Part shown: positions 8,553 to 17,100 of the stretch, piece after piece | How the letters are laid out: the number at the start of each line of letters is the position of its first letter | How positions within the stretch are numbered: position 1 is the stretch's first letter | DNA from: Bacillota bacterium | GTDB taxonomy: Bacteria > Bacillota_I > Bacilli_A > Acholeplasmatales > Acholeplasmataceae | Assembly (NCBI GenBank): GCA_018818645.1 | Contig: JAHIRQ010000123.1 | Coordinates: 1 to 36,507, forward strand | Reading direction: 5' to 3' | Length of the DNA: 36,507 nucleotides | Made by a program: the position numbers and the translations under genes | Notes under the pieces: generated by a model | Told to the model about the DNA's origin: nothing | Databases searched by the model: none | What the model saw: only the letters and a program-made list of their open reading frames with translations

Positions 8553-10097
8553 TTAGAACTGTCTCTTGATTGAGTTTAGATAATCTTGACATTCAACAAA
8601 CACATTTTTACCAAACAAACGATCAAGCAATACAGAAAGTTCATTGATTTCATCTTGCAAGAATGGTAAGTTTAAGCTTTCAAACTTTCTAAAAATCTTT
8701 CTCGCAACCATATAATCTAAAGCTTCATATTCAGAGTTTCCACATGCTACATAAACTGGAACGAACGCTCTAATTTGCTTCATGATACGGTTACCGAATG
8801 TTACCTTAAGGTTCTTAGTGATAAATGCATCTAGTTTTTCTAGATTTTCAATCGCTTTTAATGAAATCGAGTGATCTTTATTTGCTTGTCTAAATAATTC
8901 GACTAAATAATCATAGCTTAAATTGACACCTTCAGTATCTGGAGCATCGATATAAGCGGATTTTGGGTTAATAATAATTGGTGTAGCACGGTCATAAACC
9001 TTATCCGTAATTGTAAATGTTGAGTCATCCTTATTCGCTGTGCCGACAAACCAAACATTTTGTGGTAGTAATATTTTACCGTTTTGTAAATGTTTAGGGT
9101 CTCCAGGTTGGTTATCAGGTACGATATCAATTAACCATGCATCAGCATCAGGCATTTCAAGTAATGATAAAAGTTCAGCAAAGTAGTATTCTACACGTGC
9201 CAAGTTCATTTCATCTAATACGATAAGACATACATCGTCGCGATAAGTCGTCTTGTAGACTGCTTTTAAAAAGTCAGTTTCGTTAAACTTCTTTGTAAAT
9301 TCATTTAAATAACCAATCATTTCGGCACGATCTCTCCATGAGGGTTGTACAGCAATGATTTCAGAATCATTATTGAAAAATTTTCCCATCGCATAAGGTA
9401 GTGATGTTTTCCCTGTACCAGAGATACCTTCTAGAATCATCGTCTTGGATGCAGCCATACCAGCAAAAAATGCTGATATAATCTTTTTATCATAGAATAA
9501 TCCAAGTCTTGATGCGGAGAAATTGATAAATCTTTTTACCAATTCATTTAAGTTAATCATATCCTCATCTTTCATGTGGATCTGAGTCACCATGTTTTCG
9601 TACTCTTTATCAACTTGAAGCAATTTCACAAATCGTGAAGGACCAGTATACTCATCATCTGAATCATCTGCACTTGATTGACCATAATTTCTAGACTCAT
9701 CCTCTGGAGTAACACCAAGGTTAGATACTTTAAGTGCTAGAATCTTATTTTTTTCATCAATCAGTTCTACTGTCTTCTGGTTTAGAAACGAAATCTCTTC
9801 TAGAAGCTCATCCTTTTCGATTTCAATTTTTGCAAATTTAACATATCGTCTTATGACTTGATAAAGTTTTAAAACAACGAATACAATAAAAGCCAAGTTA
9901 ATGACTAAAACAAGAAAAGCCATTACCCAATCTAGTAATGTGAAGTTCGCGCTTTTGTCGATGAAGCTATTTATATATTCTATAACTCCACTAAATAATA
10001 ATTCGGCAAATGCCCCAAAAATTTGATTGAAGAATTGGCCGATATTAGTAAAAAAATTTCTAATGAAGTCAATATAGTAACGAGCAAACTCTACCAT
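8553..10097 (-). CDS. Membrane-anchored McrB-like AAA+ NTPase (cluster A)
   Basis: 514 aa. An amphipathic N-terminus is followed by one membrane segment (about 54-78), a coiled coil (about 90-124), an acidic linker (128-152), and an AAA_5/McrB-like domain. Walker A is GISGTGKT (224-231), Walker B LIVLDEMNLARVEYYF (291-306), sensor/NxxD motif GTANKDD (352-358, N355 and D358), then DRA at 369-371. DEMNLARVEYYF and an NxxD motif are typical of the McrB branch, which often prefers GTP. No DNA-binding or nuclease domain is visible, and the membrane anchor is unusual for restriction. It sits between sipW and the coiled-coil gene. Its paralogue at 23260-24786 is very similar throughout the NTPase domain. 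AAGGAG precedes the start by 5 nt. Confidence 0.9.
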   Translation of the reverse strand: MVEFARYYIDFIRNFFTNIGQFFNQIFGAFAELLFSGVIEYINSFIDKSANFTLLDWVMAFLVLVINLAFIVFVVLKLYQVIRRYVKFAKIEIEKDELLEEISFLNQKTVELIDEKNKILALKVSNLGVTPEDESRNYGQSSADDSDDEYTGPSRFVKLLQVDKEYENMVTQIHMKDEDMINLNELVKRFINFSASRLGLFYDKKIISAFFAGMAASKTMILEGISGTGKTSLPYAMGKFFNNDSEIIAVQPSWRDRAEMIGYLNEFTKKFNETDFLKAVYKTTYRDDVCLIVLDEMNLARVEYYFAELLSLLEMPDADAWLIDIVPDNQPGDPKHLQNGKILLPQNVWFVGTANKDDSTFTITDKVYDRATPIIINPKSAYIDAPDTEGVNLSYDYLVELFRQANKDHSISLKAIENLEKLDAFITKNLKVTFGNRIMKQIRAFVPVYVACGNSEYEALDYMVARKIFRKFESLNLPFLQDEINELSVLLDRLFGKNVFVECQDYLNSIKRQF

Positions 10098-10124
10098 ATG
10101 TGCTCCTTGTAAGTTAAGTCATTA

Positions 10125-10844
10125 TTACTTTTCTTTGTCTTGACTTTCTTTCTTTAATTCTTCAAGTACTTGTTGTCTAATCTTTTCTTTTTCAGCTTCA
10201 ACATCAAAAACAGTTTGTTCTTTGTTGATCTCAAACTTCTTTTCAAGTTTTTCATTATTGAGCTTTATTACATTTTTAACGAGTAAAACCCCTTCAAACA
10301 CTAGAATAATAATAACTGGTAATATTACAAATAGTGCGAATCCAGAAGGCGTTTGTAAATACTTAAGTGTGTTACCAGCACCAACCCACTTCGATTGATA
10401 TTGAGCTAAAGCTTCATCAATATGAATTGGAGCATCATCAGGTGCACCAGCCTTATCACCCTTAGTAATAAGAAATGTTTCACCCTCAAGTGTTATAATC
10501 TCAGATATTCTATGTGTAATTAGTCCTTGAACACCTAATCCAGGTATTTCCATACTGAAATAAGTAACAATGTCTCCTACCTCTAATTCCAAGCGAGATT
10601 CATCATTTAAGATTTTTACAAATACGATATCATCAACTGTGAAGGAATCACTTTCTTCACCATCCATTGAATCTGTTAAAACGGTCGTGAAACCATTCCC
10701 AAAAATATTGGCTATATCATCTTTTTGCTTCAGCTGCATATTAGCAATTGAAAATGTAATGAGTAATACGATGACTGAATAAAATAAAACATTTAAAAAG
10801 ATTTTTCCAACCTTGATCACTGTTTGCTTTGTTTCTGGTTTCAT
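10125..10844 (-). CDS. sipW: SipW-type signal peptidase (cluster A, proximal)
   Basis: 239 aa. First membrane segment about 15-37; catalytic Ser59 in TDSMDG; His111 in ITHRIS replaces the Lys of bacterial-type enzymes; KGD at 128-130; second membrane segment about 166-189; charged cytosolic tail 191-239 predicted to be helical. It should cleave the AWF-type signals of the neighbouring subunits. Close paralogue of 24822-25511: same length to Ser59, same TPSGFALFVILPV-type second helix. It follows the major subunit gene across a structured 134-nt gap and precedes the McrB-like gene by 27 nt. Ribosome site GCGGGG. Confidence 0.9.
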   Translation of the reverse strand: MKPETKQTVIKVGKIFLNVLFYSVIVLLITFSIANMQLKQKDDIANIFGNGFTTVLTDSMDGEESDSFTVDDIVFVKILNDESRLELEVGDIVTYFSMEIPGLGVQGLITHRISEIITLEGETFLITKGDKAGAPDDAPIHIDEALAQYQSKWVGAGNTLKYLQTPSGFALFVILPVIIILVFEGVLLVKNVIKLNNEKLEKKFEINKEQTVFDVEAEKEKIRQQVLEELKKESQDKEK

Positions 10845-10870
10845 ATAATCCCCGCTTGTTTGAAAGAATC

Positions 10871-10933
10871 CTAGTCAAAATCCAAGTAGGATGGTAAGTG
10901 CACTATGAACGTAGCGCACTTACCAGTGACTAG
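10871..10933 (-). ncRNA. Structured RNA element between major subunit and sipW (three-way junction), copy A
   Basis: On the minus strand CTAGTCA (10933-10927) pairs with TGACTAG (10877-10871). Inside are a strong hairpin GGTAAGTGC/GCACTTACC (10924-10916 with 10901-10893) and a small hairpin ATCC/GGAT (10892-10889 with 10883-10880). No T-run follows, so it does not look like an ordinary terminator. The same layout is found at 25529-25580. Possible roles are processing, mRNA stabilisation of the upstream subunit message, or attenuation. Copy A is preceded by a palindrome ATAGTATA-T-TATACTAT at 10951-10967. Confidence 0.6.
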
Positions 10934-10978
10934 AATGATATTTACTATCTATAGTATATTATACTATATTTTTTGATA

Positions 10979-11884
10979 TTATGCAGCAAATCTTAATGAA
11001 GTTGTAATAACTCTACCAAGTAGTGAGTTGTATGCTTCTCCATCCCAACCTTCTAACCAAATACGTACAGTAACAACACCATAATATAGAGCTTCTGGCA
11101 TTACTGGATTCGTAACCATATCTAATACCTTAGTGTTAGAAATAGCGGTTACTGTTGATACTACTGTAACATCATCTGAACCTGTAGGAAGTGTATTGTT
11201 AACTTGATAGTAGTAATTTGTTGATCCATTTGCACCAATTCCACCATTTAAAAATGCTGTAGTTTCATTTGTATGTCCACCAAGAACTGTATTTCTAGCA
11301 GGTTCTGAAACTGGATTTTCATATGCTGTGGTAGCGTTTGAACCTCCAATGTTACCTGTTACTGAAACTCTAACTGCATCTGCAGCATTCACTGAGAATG
11401 AACTACCTGCAACTCTAGCATTACCAAGTGAATCAGTAAATGATACCCCAGTAATCCAGCTAGCAGTTGGACTTGATACAACAACTTGTGTCCAATTGAT
11501 TTCTGTTTCATTATCGGATCTGAAATGTAGAGGAATTTCTAAGTATCCATCAGTAACGCCAACACCTTCTAAATCAGTAAATGATACACCATTTGTTGAA
11601 CTTACATGAGTAAATTGGAATCCACCAGGATAAGCAGCATCGATAAAGTCATAAATGTCTTGAGTTGTAAGAACTGTCTTCCATTCTAATAAAACTGGAT
11701 CGCCAATACCAGGAGTTCCAATTGCAATTTCAATACCTGTATCTGCTACGATTTCAGCTTCAAATGGTTGAATGACTGAAGTATTCGTAAGCGTAAACCA
11801 CGCGAATGTTGTAGTCCCTAAAGCTACAACCGTAAGTACGACTGATAATACGGATAATACTAATTTTCTTGCTAGTTTGTTCAT
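10979..11884 (-). CDS. TasA/camelysin-like major fibre subunit candidate (cluster A)
   Basis: 301 aa. The signal region (about residues 8-36) ends LGTTTFAWFTLTNTS, a textbook SipW-dependent signal with likely cleavage near FAWF. The mature part is rich in Thr, Val, Gly, Asn and Ser with little Lys, as expected of an assembled extracellular subunit. The C-terminus has VRIWLEGWDGEAYNSLLG then an alternating beta strand, a motif shared with the other proximal proteins of both clusters. Paralogue: 25601-26563. The gene is preceded by a stable hairpin and a purine-rich leader with AAGGAG, and followed by a conserved RNA structure, both suggesting high expression. Homology to TasA is inferred from signal type and context, not from alignment. 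Confidence 0.85.
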   Translation of the reverse strand: MNKLARKLVLSVLSVVLTVVALGTTTFAWFTLTNTSVIQPFEAEIVADTGIEIAIGTPGIGDPVLLEWKTVLTTQDIYDFIDAAYPGGFQFTHVSSTNGVSFTDLEGVGVTDGYLEIPLHFRSDNETEINWTQVVVSSPTASWITGVSFTDSLGNARVAGSSFSVNAADAVRVSVTGNIGGSNATTAYENPVSEPARNTVLGGHTNETTAFLNGGIGANGSTNYYYQVNNTLPTGSDDVTVVSTVTAISNTKVLDMVTNPVMPEALYYGVVTVRIWLEGWDGEAYNSLLGRVITTSLRFAA

Positions 11885-11957
11885 TTTTCTAGTCTCCTTT
11901 TATTTCTCTTTTTCTTTTTCTATTTTTTCTATTTATATTAACTTTCGTTAAGTTAAT
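11885..11957 (-). promoter_or_regulatory. 5' hairpin plus purine-rich leader before the cluster A major subunit
   Basis: On the minus strand an ATTAACTT/AAGTTAAT stem (11957-11950 with 11944-11937, 5-nt loop) is followed by about 45 nt almost free of C and rich in A and G, ending in AAGGAG 8 nt before the ATG. The structure resembles a 5' mRNA-stabilising hairpin followed by an unstructured translation-enhancing leader. Cluster B has a weaker version before its homologous gene (TTAGC/GCTAA, 26610-26622). Confidence 0.5.
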
Positions 11958-11963
11958 CCTAAT

Positions 11964-12929
11964 TTACAAAGCTTTTCTAGCTGCTTTAAACTGTAGTTGG
12001 ATTTGCACGATATCTTTATCGATTGCATCAAATGCATCTGCATCCCATCCTTCTACCCAAATATTAATTCTAACTTTGCCTGCATAATATGTTTTGTCTT
12101 TTGAATCCTTAGTATCTGTTTCTTGAAGAGTTGCTACTAGTGAATCATTATCTAGTGCTTGATATGGGTTGTATGGATCCATTTCAGATAGTCTATAACT
12201 TGTTGGTGGATATGCAGTAGGTAAGTATTGATATATCAACGTTCTTTGGAAGAAATAACTGAATGCTCCAACCGGGGAACCATATCCTCTATCAGGATTT
12301 CCTGAAGGATCATAAATAAATGTTTTTAACTCATCAACTGCTCTTTGGTCATTTAGATTATTTTCATCTTGCAATTCTACGATTGATATTCTAATTGCAT
12401 CATGACCGTAATAAATTCCAATATCTCCAGCTTCTACTGTGTCTTCAATCATTGGTCCATTGAAGAATGTATGAGGTGATCGCCATGAGACTCCTTTTGA
12501 AACAAAGTAAGTACCATTTCTTTCATCTCCAAATTCCATTTCCTTTGAAACATCATTGACTAAGAAGATGTCATGTTCTGATTGAGAGGTTCTAATCCAT
12601 AAGTCGAATGATAGATAATGTTCATTTGCTATTGCCTCGCCAACTGGTCTAAGACCACCTGTTTGAAAGTTAATTCCATCAATTGATGTAACATCATATA
12701 ACCTTATACCATCAACTGAGCTTTCTAAAGGTGTAAAGGGTAATACATTGAAGTACTCAATACCATCAAATGATAATTCTAATTCATCACCACTGGATGC
12801 TGAAAATGTTAATCCATCAATGTTGTTAATTTCTGATAAGGATGTCCAAGCATATGTTACTGTTCCGAAAATTAAGCTAATTAATATAAAGGATAAAATC
12901 GAGATATGAATTTTTTTTAATTTTCTCAT
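11964..12929 (-). CDS. Exported SipW-signal protein, 321-aa family (cluster A)
   Basis: 321 aa, same length as its paralogue at 26635-27600. The signal (about residues 7-29) ends FGTVTYAWTSLSEINNI. Shared blocks with the paralogue include EHxxxLxNxVS, the YRLSEMDPxNPYQ block, ALDNDSLxAxLQET and the C-terminal VRINIWVEGWDADAFD. No second membrane segment. It is translated just after the 12939-13646 gene with a 9-nt gap and before the putative major subunit. Probably a minor fibre subunit or anchor; no enzymatic motif was recognised. Confidence 0.84.
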   Translation of the reverse strand: MRKLKKIHISILSFILISLIFGTVTYAWTSLSEINNIDGLTFSASSGDELELSFDGIEYFNVLPFTPLESSVDGIRLYDVTSIDGINFQTGGLRPVGEAIANEHYLSFDLWIRTSQSEHDIFLVNDVSKEMEFGDERNGTYFVSKGVSWRSPHTFFNGPMIEDTVEAGDIGIYYGHDAIRISIVELQDENNLNDQRAVDELKTFIYDPSGNPDRGYGSPVGAFSYFFQRTLIYQYLPTAYPPTSYRLSEMDPYNPYQALDNDSLVATLQETDTKDSKDKTYYAGKVRINIWVEGWDADAFDAIDKDIVQIQLQFKAARKAL

Positions 12930-12938
12930 TGTCCTGCC

Positions 12939-13646
12939 CTACTTACTGTCTCTAAGTATTGAGAAAACCATTTCCATCTTGATTGTTCCACCTAATAGTT
13001 CATCTGTTGTATCCGGATCATTTCCCTCAAGATAAATAATCACTGAGAATTTTTTGGTTTGCTGTGGTTTAAAATTGAGAATCTCTTTTCTCATCACTTC
13101 TCTGGATGTCCGGAAGTGCTCAGCAACTGGCATTGTAGAAGGATAGTTTGAGTTATTGGTTGGGTCTGCTTTCATATACATGGTTTCAACACCATCTTCT
13201 ATCACAATGACTCGAATACCTTCATCTAGACTATTCGTGAAATCAGTAATTCTGATGTAGTAATCTAAGTCTACTGCTTCAAATCCTTCGTTTCTCATAT
13301 AGAATGTGTATGCCACATATCCATGTACAGTATCAATGAAGTTTCCATCAGTTTCTTGTACTTCATCAAGTTTAATCCAAGAGTAAGTAATTTCTTTTGC
13401 ATTTTCAACAGGTTCACTCATTAATCTTACGTCTGTATATTCTTCTTTAAACTCTTCAGTAGACAATCTGATTTTTCTTTGTGCTGCATCAGGATCTATT
13501 GACATAATCATATTTCCTGCATTTTGTCCATAAAATGTAATGACACCGAATGTTAAGGAAAGCATACCAGTGATAATGATTCCTAAACTGAAGATTCGAT
13601 TTCTAATTTTAATTCGTCTCACTCCAAGAACTTTAGAAAGTCTCAT
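12939..13646 (-). CDS. Small exported/membrane protein, GQNAGN family, first gene of cluster A
   Basis: 235 aa from the third of three consecutive ATG codons (13646), 8 nt after AAGGAG; its paralogue starts MKLSKVL, matching MRLSKVL here. An in-frame extension upstream to 13772 is riboswitch sequence, not protein. One hydrophobic segment (about 19-40) is followed by TFYGQNAGNMIMSID instead of the AWF box, so processing may differ. The C-terminus YLEGNDPDTTDELLGGTIKM matches the EGxD...GG motif of other TasA-like proteins. It is the first gene after the tandem riboswitches. Likely a base or initiator subunit by position. Confidence 0.83.
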   Translation of the reverse strand: MRLSKVLGVRRIKIRNRIFSLGIIITGMLSLTFGVITFYGQNAGNMIMSIDPDAAQRKIRLSTEEFKEEYTDVRLMSEPVENAKEITYSWIKLDEVQETDGNFIDTVHGYVAYTFYMRNEGFEAVDLDYYIRITDFTNSLDEGIRVIVIEDGVETMYMKADPTNNSNYPSTMPVAEHFRTSREVMRKEILNFKPQQTKKFSVIIYLEGNDPDTTDELLGGTIKMEMVFSILRDSK

Positions 13647-13673
13647 CATCATCACTCCTTTTTGAAAACTTTT

Positions 13674-13712
13674 TTGAAAATAAAAAGCCAGCGTCATCAA
13701 TGACAACTGGCT
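13674..13712 (-). terminator. Intrinsic terminator of riboswitch 2
   Basis: AGCCAG (13712-13707) pairs with CTGGCT (13691-13686), with an inner GTCAT/ATGAC stem, then TTTTTATTTT on the minus strand. It overlaps the aptamer's GUAGCC. Confidence 0.88.
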
Positions 13713-13773
13713 ACCTTTTAATAGGCCCTCTAGCTTTGCGTCCTTAGGTTCCCCTAAGTTTGCCTTTAACATT
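13674..13773 (-). promoter_or_regulatory. c-di-GMP-I (GEMM) riboswitch no. 2 (proximal of a tandem pair)
   Basis: Minus strand from 13773: AATGTTAAAGGCAAAC, a CUUAGG/CCUAAG stem with GGAA loop, GACGCAAAGCUA, GGGCCU and AAGGUAGCCAG (to 13707). These are the conserved blocks of the GEMM-I aptamer in order. A G at the Vc2 G20 position fits c-di-GMP. The 3' conserved bases double as the 5' arm of the terminator at 13674-13712, so I infer ligand-dependent antitermination. The first start codon of cluster A lies 28 nt downstream. Confidence 0.95.
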
Positions 13774-13798
13774 TTTTAATGCAAATTCTTACTACGGT

Positions 13799-13839
13799 TT
13801 AATAAAATAAAAAGCCGTCGTCATCAATGACAACTGGCT
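13799..13839 (-). terminator. Intrinsic terminator of riboswitch 1
   Basis: AGCC and GTTGTCAT (13839-13828) pair with ATGACGAC and GGCT (to 13813), with one unpaired A and one G-U pair, followed by TTTTTATTTTATT. It overlaps the aptamer's 3' conserved bases as in copies 2 and 3. Confidence 0.87.
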
Positions 13840-13900
13840 ACCTTTTAATAGGCCCTTTAGCTTTGCGTCCTTAGGTTCCCCTAAGTTTGCCTTTAACATT
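13799..13900 (-). promoter_or_regulatory. c-di-GMP-I (GEMM) riboswitch no. 1 (distal of a tandem pair)
   Basis: Nearly identical to riboswitch 2 and offset by 127 nt. It has the same AATGTTAAAGGCAAAC start at 13900, the same stems and the same GGTAGCCAG end. Differences I see are a G-to-A in the GCTA(G/A)AGGGCC segment and a changed terminator 3' arm. Each copy keeps its own terminator, so transcription must pass two checks before the first gene. The near identity indicates recent duplication or gene conversion. Confidence 0.95.
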
Positions 13901-13928
13901 TCGTATCTATATTTCTCGATACACCTGT

Positions 13929-13957
13929 ATTTTATTATAAGTTGTAAAGTTTGTCAA
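13929..13957 (-). promoter_or_regulatory. Promoter of cluster A
   Basis: TTGACA (13957-13952), 17-nt spacer, TAAAAT (13934-13929) on the minus strand. Transcription would start near 13922, about 22 nt before the first GEMM aptamer. A GTATC/GATAC inverted repeat lies between start point and aptamer. Confidence 0.82.
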
Positions 13958-14085
13958 CAATATTAATCACTTTTTTTATATTTTTTTAATTGTTTGTATG
14001 AAGATAGCATTTCCATTAATACCTTTACTAAAGTAAAAGGAAAAAGCATGAAATCAAAAGAAAATAAAATTTCTTCTTTTTAAAT
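13958..14085. other. Intergenic spacer between clusters, with a short inverted repeat
   Basis: AT-rich with no credible gene; one 11-codon ATG-to-stop run on the plus strand is not convincing. An imperfect inverted repeat CCTTTACT/AGTAAAAGG at 14022-14040 lies about 65 nt upstream of the cluster A -35 box and could be an operator or chance. Confidence 0.3.
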
Positions 14086-14120
14086 TTAAAAACAGAGCAA
14101 ATGTTGTAATTTGCCCTGTT
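14086..14120 (-). terminator. Terminator of cluster B
   Basis: AACAGGGCAAAT (14120-14109) pairs with ATTTGCTCTGTT (14102-14091) with one G-U pair, followed by a T-run on the minus strand. It lies 15 nt after the stop of the 2329-aa gene. Confidence 0.85.
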
Positions 14121-14134
14121 TCTTCATTCTTTTT

Positions 14135-17100
14135 TTATTCTGTTTCTAGAATTTCTACTATTTCTTGCTGCCCCCATTGATAGTCTTCAACGACTTCTAT
14201 AATCGTTAAGGTGACATAATACTTTCGTGGGAGTATTGAATTCTCTAGATAAAAAGCATTCCCAGTAATCGATACTTGTTGAACCTGCAGTTCATATCCA
14301 AACCCTTTTGGAAGATTTGCTGTTATCGTATAGGTTCCATAAGTTGTCGTTTGAAATTGATTGTTTGAATATAGCCCAGTCGTTTGATTGTAAGTAGAAA
14401 ATACAGCCATGGACAATATAGAATCAGTTACTGAACATGCTCCTAAGTAATCTTCACCAAGTTGGCATAGGCTAATACGAATAAACACATTGTCAAATAG
14501 AGTAGTCGTTTGATTCACAACTGTCAAATTAAATCTTATATTATTGGTAACATCCTGTACGGCAACATAATAATCTGTGTAATTGGCTGGATTTTGATCA
14601 TAGTCCATCGCGTACACACGATATAAAATAAAGTTGAAGGTGTCTCCAATTGGTGAGAAATCAGCAGTTAAATCCTCGGATTGATAGGAATAGCCTAATT
14701 CTGTGAAGTTTGTTACCTTTCTAACAATTGCTCCCTCTGGAAGAATAAAAACTGGTTGATAAACACTGGTGTTGGTCTGCTGAACTTGTCCAATGACCCA
14801 ATAACTTTGATAATCATCATGACCATTATAGAGAATTCCTTTCGTTGGTAATATGTTGATTGTTCTTTCGTTTGGTTGTTCTAAATAATGTTCATATAGA
14901 ACTGGTGTAATCTCTTGGTAATCCATAATGGTATTAAACCCAGCAAATACAGTTTCAGTAACAAAAAGTATATCATCAAGCAAACTGTTCTCGTTTTGAA
15001 CCTTTGTAAGTGATACGGTTTGGAAATCATAACTCCATGTTAAAACTTCATTCCAAATCATAACTTCTTGCGAGTAATTGAGCTGATAACTATAGAGTCC
15101 AAGAGGAATATCCTTGTTGAAATCTACTTCAAAACCAACGTTAGCGATTGAATCGATAAAGAAATCTACATCCTCTATTGCAGTCATTCCAGCTTCATCA
15201 GGGATAAATGAAGATTCAATCGTTAATAAAGTACTTGGATGAAAATACGTATTCGAGAAATCATGTTCAATACGTAAAGTCGGTTGATCTTCATAGCCTA
15301 TCATCAAGTTAGATAATGGTAAATCAAGTTCTCCACCATTCAAGTATGCAATCTTAACCTCATTTGTCATTTCATGTTCTAATAGATTGTGTGTGAAACT
15401 TGATAAGGTTCCATCTTCTGCCTGAAGATCATAAGTTACTACATACTGATGTCTATATAAATCGATCATCTCTATCGATAAGTTAATGGATAATAAGGTG
15501 GAAAATGGTGATATTTCCATTTGAGTTAAATAGGTTGGTAGATTGGTGCTAATCATATCGTAATTGATGTTACTTAATGTATCGATGTTACTGAAATTAA
15601 CAATTTGAGTATTCTCTTCTAGCTCTTGATAGTAAATGCCATAAGGTATCAACGATTGATATGTGTTCATTGTTGGTATAACCAATAAATCATTATGCGT
15701 AAATGATAAAACACTCGCTTCACTACTTTCTTCTTTTGAAAAATAAAGACGATAAGCTTCTCCACTTAATAGCGTAGTTTCCATATAGTAGTCACCACTT
15801 GGAAATATATCTGTAACCGTAAAATCAATTGTTACATGACCAACTCCCCAGCTACCAGTTAAATTATCAAATGAAGCATCTGTTTCAACAACTCCATTAT
15901 TTAATTCATAATAGGATGAATGTACTTTGACTCCAGTATGAATATTGTAAATAGATATACTAGGTATCAATTGATATAAGTCTGGTAAATTAAGAGTTTC
16001 ATAAGAGATTTGAAAGGTTCCAAGATCCTGATAATGATCATAATGTAATACCTCATTCGAAGTAATTTCATTGACTGTATAAAGAAGTGGCATTGCATCG
16101 ATTCCATTTGCTATTAAAGACTCAATTGATAAAAGCTCAATATCTGCAGTTCTAATAATTCTAAGGTCATAGTCTCTATAGGTCGAAGGATCAACTTCAC
16201 TATAGGACTCAGAATAGATACGAATACTTCCATAATGATCAGCAACACTATCAATATAGTTTCCTTGACTGTCATACATTGCATCATAGATACCAAAGCT
16301 TCTTGGAATAGAAGCCAACTCTATAGATGGAACACCTTGCTGATAAAATGATGCATTCATCGATATTGTATAGGAACCTTCATTTAAATTTGCTTTAAAA
16401 TAGGAACTTGATTCATCATAAACAACAATGTTACTGGTGACATCGGTTTGAATATAAGTCACATTCTCCATCGAAGGACCAACGTAACGATAGATTGGAT
16501 TTGGATATCCCGATAAAGTAAATCTTTCATATGCTGCATAACCAGGTGATGTTGTCTGATTTAATGTTGCACGGAAGCCAGTGGCTTGCCACCAGAAAAA
16601 TACATACGTATGTGGAGTATGCTTCATTAAGGGTGTAATTGTTGAATCTAGATCCACGTGTGTTAATGAATAGACTGGTGTATTTCGATTATAATAAGTT
16701 GCTGCTCCTGAATCGTTCGTTGTTACATCATAAATACCGGTTGTATGATATGGTCCGATTTCTACATAATCTAGACCATCCTTTTTGTAGTCGCCTACCC
16801 ATGTATATGTTTGTTCACCGGATAAGACAATGTCTGGAACCTTTCTACCTAAGCCCTCTGATACTTCAACAAAACTGTAAATATCCATCAAGGAAAAGGA
16901 TTGATTGTTTAAGATACTCGCATTGCTTGGTATATAATAGGTAATTAAAGCTCTCTTTTCATCAATAATTGGAGCTTTTAGCTTAAATCCGTCAGGAACT
17001 ATATTTCCTAACGCATCACTTTCTACGAGTTCTAAATCATAGATAGTTGAAGCAAATGAAGCCTTGATTTGTCTCATTTCAACAAATAAATGATAGCTTA

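Noticed and set aside
8553-10097. Type IV restriction (McrBC-type phage defence) as the main role of the AAA+ gene
   Set aside because: No nuclease or modified-DNA-binding domain, a membrane anchor, duplication within export clusters, and linkage to SipW and subunits. Not fully excluded.
10871-10933. Plain intrinsic terminator after the major subunit
   Set aside because: No T-run follows on the transcribed strand in either copy; partial termination or processing remains possible.
13647-13772. In-frame N-terminal extension of the first cluster A gene (42 extra residues)
   Set aside because: It translates the GEMM aptamer and terminator of riboswitch 2; the good ribosome site and homology to the paralogue's MKLSKVL start are at 13646.
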